A model generated the notes under the pieces. It was not told the origin of the DNA. It did not search any database and saw only the letters and a list, made by a program, of their open reading frames with translations. From contig SMLU01000001.1 of NCBI GenBank assembly GCA_007859745.1, forward strand, positions 3,162,001 through 3,226,000: a stretch of DNA of 64,000 nucleotides, read 5' to 3'. A program made the position numbers and the translations under genes. Source of the stretch: Phycisphaerae bacterium RAS1 (GTDB lineage Bacteria > Planctomycetota > Phycisphaerae > UBA1845 > Fen-1342). Below, piece after piece: positions 57,499 to 64,000 of the stretch; position 1 is the first letter of the stretch; each line of letters starts with the position of its first letter.

Positions 57499-59103
57499 CT
57501 ACGGTTTGCGAAGCGCCCGGGCGCGCTCCAGGTTGCCCCACAATCCAGGATGCTCCGGCTTGATCCGCAGCCCGGCTTCGAAATGCTCGATGGCGGCGTT
57601 CAGGTCGCCCTGTTTGGCCAATGCAATGCCGCAGTTGTTGTGCGCTTCGGCGCTGCGCGGGTCGAGGCGGATGGCGCGCTGCAGCAGCGTGATCCCCTCG
57701 TCGAGCCGCTCCTGCTGGACGCGCACCAGCCCGAGGTTGGTCGCCGCAACGGAGCTTTCCGGCTGCACGCGCAGCGCGTGCGTCCAGAGGGTTTCGGAGT
57801 TCCGCCAGACGCGGCACTGCTGGTCGGTGCGCCAAGCGAAGACAATCAACACCAGGAGAATCGTGACGGAGACGACTGCACCGGGCGCAGCGGCGGCGGG
57901 ACGGACGCGCCGCGCAGCGGATGCCAGCCCGCCGGCGATCAGGGCGCTGAATGCGATCGCGGGCAGATAGGTGTATCGATCGGCAGCGAGCTGCCGGCCG
58001 GTCTGAAACAAGCCCAGTACCGGCAGCAGGATGACGACGACGCACGCCCACGCAGCCAGCAGCGCCGGGAGTCGTCTGCGAAGGAGCCAGAGGGCGCCGC
58101 TGAGCAGCACGATGCCCGCCGCGCTGCCCAGAAAGAGCGGATCGGCGGGGTTCATGGCGGCTGGGATTTCGTAGATGGGTGACAGTCCGGCAGGCCACAC
58201 GGTCTTCGACAGGTAGAGCATCAGTGCGTAGGCCGCCTGCGCCACGCGGTTCGAGAAGCCGTATTCGCCCAGGCTGAGCGCGACTTGCGATTGCAGGGAG
58301 CTGAGCGCCGCGATCAGACACCCGAGCGCGGACAGGCCGATGTACGGTGCTTTTTCCCGGAGCAACGGAACCAGCCGGCGCGCGAGCCGCCGGCGAGCGC
58401 CGCGCAGCCGACGAAGTGGAAACGCGTCGAGGATCAGCAGGACCGCCGGCAGGGTGACCCCGAACTCCTTGGCGAGCAATGAGAGCGCGAAGGCGATGAC
58501 GCTGAACCGGTAGGCGCGCGTCGCGGACTCGAATGCGCGCGGAGGCGTCCGCAAGCCGCCGGCCATCCGCGCGGCGCGGCGCCGCCGCAGGACGTAGCGC
58601 AGATAGAAGCTCACCGCCAGGACGAAGAACAGGCCCGAGAGCGCTCCGCGGCGTTCCGTGGCCCACGCGACGGTCTCGACCCGCAGGGGATGCAGCGAGA
58701 AGAGCATTGCCGCCAGCAGCGCGAACCACTCGACCCTGTAGGTCGAATCCGGTGCGGCCCCGTGCTGCGGCAGTCGCAGAAGCACACACAGCAAATCGAA
58801 CACCGCAACCGAGCAGAGCACGTGCCAGACGAGGCTGCCGAGGTGATAGCCGGCGGGATTCATTCCCCAGACGAGGTAATCGCCCGCAAAGGTGAGCCAG
58901 CTCAGCGGCTGGTAGTGGCCCATCTGGATCGTCGTAAACATCCAGACCAGGCGGTTGGCGTCAAGTCCGCGGAAATTCGGGTTGTTCACAAGGTCGGCGT
59001 GATCACCCCAGTTCACGAAGTCATTTTGAAGAACGGCGTGAAAGGCGGCAGACGCGGCGACGATCATGACGGCGACAGGCAGGAGAGCGGCGCGCCGTCT
59101 CAT
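57499..59103 (-). CDS. TMTC-like membrane protein with TPR tail
   Basis: A 534-residue protein. N-terminal membrane part: DFVNWGDHADLVNNPNFRGL (acidic first loop), GHYQPLSWLTFAGDYLVWGM, HPLRVETVAWATERRGALSG and LAADRYTYLPAIAFSALIAG, the set of motifs of the eukaryote-like TMTC/DUF1736 O-mannosyltransferase family. The C-terminus (from about 450) has three TPRs: SVAATNLGLVRVQQERLDEG, SAEAHNNCGIALAKQGDLNA and HPGLWGNLERARALRK. Such proteins probably glycosylate exported proteins; this is an inference. The ATG at 59103 is preferred over the GTG at 59130. Confidence 0.85.
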   Translation of the reverse strand: MRRRAALLPVAVMIVAASAAFHAVLQNDFVNWGDHADLVNNPNFRGLDANRLVWMFTTIQMGHYQPLSWLTFAGDYLVWGMNPAGYHLGSLVWHVLCSVAVFDLLCVLLRLPQHGAAPDSTYRVEWFALLAAMLFSLHPLRVETVAWATERRGALSGLFFVLAVSFYLRYVLRRRRAARMAGGLRTPPRAFESATRAYRFSVIAFALSLLAKEFGVTLPAVLLILDAFPLRRLRGARRRLARRLVPLLREKAPYIGLSALGCLIAALSSLQSQVALSLGEYGFSNRVAQAAYALMLYLSKTVWPAGLSPIYEIPAAMNPADPLFLGSAAGIVLLSGALWLLRRRLPALLAAWACVVVILLPVLGLFQTGRQLAADRYTYLPAIAFSALIAGGLASAARRVRPAAAAPGAVVSVTILLVLIVFAWRTDQQCRVWRNSETLWTHALRVQPESSVAATNLGLVRVQQERLDEGITLLQRAIRLDPRSAEAHNNCGIALAKQGDLNAAIEHFEAGLRIKPEHPGLWGNLERARALRKP

Positions 59104-59249
59104 CAGATCGACTCGCGCGGGGGTGTGCACCGCGACAATGGCGCCGCCGTGGCGAACACGGCCAAACGGTCGCGACGACGATCACGGCGGATCGGTTCGT
59201 CACGGACGCGACCGTTTGACCGTGCCATGCACTCAGCTTGAACGCCGGG

Positions 59250-59969
59250 CTACTTGCCGCCGTCCTTCTTCTCTTCCTTCTTCTCTTCCTTCTTTTCGCC
59301 GGCGGCGGGCTTGGCGGCCTGCTTCATGATCCAGGCGGCCTGGTTGGCCTTGATCTGCTCATCGACCTTTTTCATGGCCGCGGCCTTGTCCTTGGCGAAG
59401 CCGCCTTTGCAATCGTCGCAGCAGAAGTAGACCGTCTTTCCGTCGACCGTCTCGGACGACTTCGGGTCGATCTGCTCGTCCATCATCGGGCAGCGGGTCT
59501 GGAAGGTGTAGGTCTTGCCCAGCCCCTTGCGCATCTCCTGGTCGCCCTTGTCCCACTTGGCCTTGCAGTCAGCGCTGCAGAAATTCACCGCTTCGCCGCT
59601 CTCGGTCGAAGTGAACTTGTCGCTGCAGGGCTTTCCGCACCCGGGGCAGGTCACCTGCATCCGCAGCGGGATCATCGCCGACCACTGTGCCTTGACCTGG
59701 TCCTTGAACTTGTCGGGATTCTCGCTGAACTTGGCCGGGCACTTGTCGCAGCAGAAGTACACCTTCTTGCCCTTGTAATCCGTCGAGAACGACTCCTTGA
59801 TCGGCATGCCCGAGACGGGGCAGAGCGGGCCGGCAGCCTTGGCGGCGGCCTTGGGCGCGTCAGCCTTCTTATCCCCGGCGGCCGGCTTGTCGTCGGCCAG
59901 GCTGGGCGAAAGCACGAACATCAGACACAGAGCCGTCACGATCGAGAGAATTCCGAAAACGCGTCGCAT
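59250..59969 (-). CDS. exported protein with three YHS-like metal-binding repeats
   Basis: A 239-residue protein with AGGAG upstream of the ATG and a signal peptide ending SPSLADD. Three repeats: CPVSGMPIKESFSTDYKGKK with VYFCCDKCPAKFSENPDKF; CPGCGKPCSDKFTSTESGEA with VNFCSADCKAKWDKGDQ; CPMMDEQIDPKSSETVDGKT with VYFCCDDCKGGFAKDKAA. Each has a CPxxG or related head and an FCCxxC tail, as in YHS/TRASH domains. It should bind copper or other thiophilic metal in the periplasm. The ends are Lys/Glu/Ala-rich. No transporter is beside it. Confidence 0.85.
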   Translation of the reverse strand: MRRVFGILSIVTALCLMFVLSPSLADDKPAAGDKKADAPKAAAKAAGPLCPVSGMPIKESFSTDYKGKKVYFCCDKCPAKFSENPDKFKDQVKAQWSAMIPLRMQVTCPGCGKPCSDKFTSTESGEAVNFCSADCKAKWDKGDQEMRKGLGKTYTFQTRCPMMDEQIDPKSSETVDGKTVYFCCDDCKGGFAKDKAAAMKKVDEQIKANQAAWIMKQAAKPAAGEKKEEKKEEKKDGGK

Positions 59970-60143
59970 GGATCAATCTCCTGTTGCCCGTCGAAACGGC
60001 GCAGGCCACAGTGCCACGCCGACGTCGAGGGAAATTCAGCCGGCTGGAAGCCGGAAGAAACACAACGGACCGGCTGGAAGCCGATACCACAACCACAGAA
60101 CAACTACAGATCAACCGCAGGCCAACCAGGTATCAACCGGACA

Positions 60144-61431
<1,288 letters not shown>

Positions 61432-62643
61432 ATGAATCGCGCCCTTCGCTCGGCCACATTCGCGCTGGCACTCCTGCTCGCCGCCACGACGGCCCGCGCG
61501 ACGTGGTCTATCATCGTAGTCGACACGGAATCGAAAGAGGTCTGCATCGCCTCTGCCACCTGCCTGATGGGCTTCAACCTCGAAATCTACCTCCCGGTCC
61601 TTCGCGTCGACGTCGGCGCCGGCGCCGCCCAGAGCTTCGTCGACACGACCGGTCAGAACCGCCTCCGCATCTGGAACGGGTTGATCGCCGGAACGCCCCC
61701 GGCGGACATCCTGCTCGAACTGGAAGCCAACGACCCCGGACACCAGACGCGACAGTACGGCATGGTGGACGTGCTCGGCCGAACTCTGACGTTCACCGGC
61801 AGCGGCGCCGGCGCCTACGCCAACGGCGTCACCGGCCAGGTCGGCCGGCTGGCGTACGCCATCCAGGGAAACGTGATCACCGGTCCGCCCGTCATCATCG
61901 AAATTGAGCGCGTCATTCGCGAGTACCCGGGAGACATCCCCACCAAGATGATGTACGCCATGGAGATCGGCTTCAAAACCGGCGGCGACGGCCGCTGCTC
62001 CTGCTCGCAGAACGCGCCGACATTCTGCGGCTCGCCGCCCAACCGCACCTGGCGCAAGGCGTCGCACACGGCGTTCCTGATCGACGCCCGCCGCGGCGAC
62101 GCGGACGGCGTGTGCAACACTGAGGCGGGCTGCACGTCAGGAGCCTATTTCATCAACCTGAATTACATCACGTCGACGTTCGCGCAGCGCGACCCGGTCC
62201 TGCAGATGGCCGATGGCTTCGCGGCGATGCGGTTCGACGCGCTGGGCAAGTTCGATCAGGCTGCCTCATTGGTCACGATTACGCCGCCGGAAATCCCGGC
62301 TGACGGAACTGCCACCGCGACGCTGCGGGTCGAGCTGCGCGACTGGATGTTGGGGCCGGCGCAGGATGTCGTCTCGCTGATCATCGAACATGATCCACGG
62401 GGAAGCACCGGTTCGTCCGCGATCGGAACGCCGCAGATGGTCGGCGATGGCGTGTGGGAAGCGCCGCTGACCGCCGGAACCACGACCGGTTTGGACGTCC
62501 TCGCGGTGCGCGTGAACAACGGCGCGAGCGAGCGGTACGTCATTCCAAGCGGCAAGCTGACGCTGACGCCCCCGCGGCTTGTCGCTCCGGCCGGCAACAG
62601 GGCGACGGTACGCCGCCCGAGCCTGGCCCCCGCGAGCCGATGA
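61432..62643 (+). CDS. secreted DUF1028-type Ntn-hydrolase-like protein
   Basis: A 403-residue protein. ATG 61432 has AGAGG upstream; the signal peptide ends ATTARAT. After it, the DUF1028 pattern: TWSIIVVDTESKEVCIASAT, VDVGAGAAQSFVDTTGQNRL and RQYGMVDVLGRTLTFTGSGA. The DUF1028 family is Ntn-hydrolase-like and of unknown reaction. Here it is joined to an extra C-terminal beta domain (TATLRVELRDWMLGPAQDVV, from about residue 290) and carries Cys-rich loops (CSCSQNAPTFCG). The expected location is outside the cytoplasm. Confidence 0.8.
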   Translation: MNRALRSATFALALLLAATTARATWSIIVVDTESKEVCIASATCLMGFNLEIYLPVLRVDVGAGAAQSFVDTTGQNRLRIWNGLIAGTPPADILLELEANDPGHQTRQYGMVDVLGRTLTFTGSGAGAYANGVTGQVGRLAYAIQGNVITGPPVIIEIERVIREYPGDIPTKMMYAMEIGFKTGGDGRCSCSQNAPTFCGSPPNRTWRKASHTAFLIDARRGDADGVCNTEAGCTSGAYFINLNYITSTFAQRDPVLQMADGFAAMRFDALGKFDQAASLVTITPPEIPADGTATATLRVELRDWMLGPAQDVVSLIIEHDPRGSTGSSAIGTPQMVGDGVWEAPLTAGTTTGLDVLAVRVNNGASERYVIPSGKLTLTPPRLVAPAGNRATVRRPSLAPASR

Positions 62644-62651
62644 TCAGAGCA

Positions 62652-62963
62652 TTACTTGGTGGGGGAGACTTTGACGAACCGCTCGACGCTGGCCAGATCC
62701 TGGATCACGTCCAACGTCGCCCGCAGCGTGTAGCGCGCGCCTGGTCGGACGCGAACCGCCGGCTGGCTCTTCATCTGGTGATGCCACATCTTGCCGCCGC
62801 GGCGCCAGCTTTCCCACGACGGCCGCTTGGCCTGCTGGTGGCGATGATGCCGGGCGATGGCCGGGTCCTTTCGGCAGATGCGGACGATGGTCTTGCGGGC
62901 CGCCTCACTCGTGGGCAGCTTCGAAATCTCGACAGCGATCTTCGATCCGGGCTCGATGGACAT
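62652..62963 (-). CDS. small basic conserved-looking protein
   Basis: A 103-residue basic protein without a signal peptide: MSIEPGSKIAVEISKLPTSE, then AARKTIVRICRKDPAIARHH, a middle rich in Arg/Lys/His/Trp (RHQQAKRPSWESWRRGGKMW), and YTLRATLDVIQDLASVERFV. Composition suggests RNA or DNA binding. I think it is a planctomycete lineage protein but cannot name a family. Confidence 0.65.
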   Translation of the reverse strand: MSIEPGSKIAVEISKLPTSEAARKTIVRICRKDPAIARHHRHQQAKRPSWESWRRGGKMWHHQMKSQPAVRVRPGARYTLRATLDVIQDLASVERFVKVSPTK

Positions 62964-63373
62964 CGGGCGACTCCGTCAGTAATGAGCCGTGTAATATAGT
63001 TCGCGTCGGCGACAATGGCAAGCTAGCGCCGGCCGGCGTGACGCTGGACGCTGGGACGCTGGGGGGCGCCCAGAAATCCGGCAAAGCCGCTGGCTTGTCC
63101 GAACCCGCCGCGCCCAGCGGCGGGGTGACGTCCGGGCGCTTTCGCGGCGGCGCGTCGTAGTAGATTGACACCGATCGCCGTGCGCACCTCAACCCGCCGC
63201 TTGGCGCGGCGGGTTCGGAAATAAGAGGCGCCCGCCCGGGAAAATGGGCACACCCGGACGCAGCGACCCGCAGGGACGCCGGTGCGGCGGTTCTGGACGG
63301 GACGCGCAGGGGCTGGTTACCATTCGCTGACTTGGGGCGGGAATCCGCATGGTCGCGGATGGAGGCACAACGA
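62964..63373. other. divergent spacer, mostly repeat
   Basis: It holds a palindrome at 63095-63222. 62964-63094 and 63223-63360 show no gene. A GGAGG for the amidase gene is at 63360-63364. Confidence 0.6.
63095..63222. repeat. AACCCGCCGCGCCAAGCGGCGGGTT-family palindrome, copy 4
   Basis: Left GTCCGAACCCGCCGCGCCCA and right AACCCGCCGCTTGGCGCGGC plus GGGTTCGG pair over about 25 bases with a 70-base loop that contains GTAGATTGACACCGATCGCC, partly shared with the loop of copy 3. Confidence 0.88.
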
Positions 63374-64000
63374 ATGCAACGGAGTGCACGCGCTCTCTCG
63401 ATCGGGATGGTCCTGTCTGTTATCGCCGGCTGCACGCCTACCACGGAGCGCATCACTACGCGCCCGCCGCCGGAACCGCTGCTGGTCACCAAGCCGCCGG
63501 CGCGCCTGACGCCGATCGCGCCGACGCCTCGTCCGGAGGTGAGACCACCGGACGAGGGGCCGCTGGGGATCTCACGCGAGGAGCTGATTCCGCGCAACCT
63601 GCGGCGCGGGCAGTGGCAGTGCATCGTGGTGCATCACGCCGACAGCGCCGTGGCCACGCCGCAGAGCATGCATGACTACCACCTGCGCGTCAAAAAGTGG
63701 GAAAACGGGCTGGGCTATCACCTGGTGATCGGCAACGGCGTCAACTACCCGGACGGCAAAATCTACGTCGGCCCGCGCTGGAAGCGGCAGATTCAGGGGG
63801 CTCACTGCGCCAGCAGCGCGGGGCGATACTTCGGCGTGCAGCGCGAGGGGGGGTACTTCAACGAGCGCGGCATCGGCATCTGTCTGATCGGCGACTTTCA
63901 GACCGGCCGCCCGACCGCGAAACAACTGCGCGTCCTGACGGCGTTGATCGAGTTCCTGTGCGCCGAGCTGCGGATCAATCAGCGCGACATCTACGGGCAC
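63374..64000 (+). CDS. N-acetylmuramoyl-L-alanine amidase lipoprotein, truncated by window end
   Basis: A partial gene, 209 codons visible. ATG 63374 with GGAGG 9 bases upstream. Signal peptide with lipobox SVIAGC (Cys20), then a Pro-rich linker (residues 30-60), then a PGRP/amidase-2 domain: IVVHHADSAVATPQSMHDYH with the first zinc His, WENGLGYHLVIGNG, YVGPRWKRQIQGAHCASSAG and the ending IYGH that should be the next zinc ligand. It cleaves the muramyl-peptide bond in cell-wall peptidoglycan. It is distinct from the degenerate relative at 28799. Confidence 0.92.
   Translation, partial: MQRSARALSIGMVLSVIAGCTPTTERITTRPPPEPLLVTKPPARLTPIAPTPRPEVRPPDEGPLGISREELIPRNLRRGQWQCIVVHHADSAVATPQSMHDYHLRVKKWENGLGYHLVIGNGVNYPDGKIYVGPRWKRQIQGAHCASSAGRYFGVQREGGYFNERGIGICLIGDFQTGRPTAKQLRVLTALIEFLCAELRINQRDIYGH

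Overview
The window is high-GC, gene-dense DNA that most resembles a planctomycete, probably of the Phycisphaerae type. This is inferred from gene content, because no rRNA is present. Indicators are two secreted proteins with the same paired Ca-binding dockerin-like tail (36085-39009 and 49609-53568), a membrane protein with a 'CxxCGYNLxGL...CPECG' zinc ribbon (22114-22659), giant secreted beta-helix, propeller, FG-GAP and thrombospondin-type-3 proteins, and intergenic spacers packed with palindromic repeats. The tRNA is tRNA-Gln(CUG) at 14031-14101. There is no sign of a phage, an IS transposase or a CRISPR array.

Layout. 1-1111: FeoB C-terminus and an odd secreted ORF. 1236-5850 (minus): sugar-type ABC binding protein and permease (no ATPase) beside an NfnAB-type electron-bifurcating transhydrogenase pair. 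6164-14101: polytopic membrane protein, PilT ATPase, lipid-anchored truncated hemoglobin, alpha/beta hydrolase, FG-GAP protein, tRNA-Gln. 14207-16089 (minus): OppB/OppC permeases. 16358-22659 (plus): acyltransferase, then ftsW, gamma-carbonic anhydrase, gmk, rpoZ and coaC, then HtpX and a zinc-ribbon protein. 22789-30213: secreted PKD and CAP lipoproteins, SDR, TPR protein, PGRP-like protein, Ser/Thr kinase. 30254-36007: GT-like membrane protein overlapping pyrD, HEAT protein pair, VapBC-like toxin-antitoxin. 36085-42521: GH57-CBM protein, MoaD-like protein, DUF3303 protein, ALG10-like glucosyltransferase overlapping kynureninase. 42755-53568: surface-protein region. 53952-64000: GT2, fmt, zinc ADH, TMTC-like protein, YHS-domain protein, mdh, DUF1028 protein, and an N-acetylmuramoyl-alanine amidase cut by the window edge.

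How genes work together. Tight overlaps mark translationally coupled units: oppB-oppC, ftsW-gamma CA, gmk-rpoZ, HEAT-membrane protein, antitoxin-toxin, kynU-ALG10-like, and pyrD-membrane GT. The minus-strand set 49241 to 45604 (two tiny Cys-bearing exported proteins, a TPR plus outer-membrane beta-barrel protein, and a FecR-like exported protein) looks like one functional unit. It is the best candidate here for an uncharacterised system, for example Slam-like surface export.

The other notable signal is structural. About two dozen imperfect palindromes belonging to at least seven recurring families sit only in spacers, often touching stop codons and sometimes supplying the last or first codons of a reading frame.
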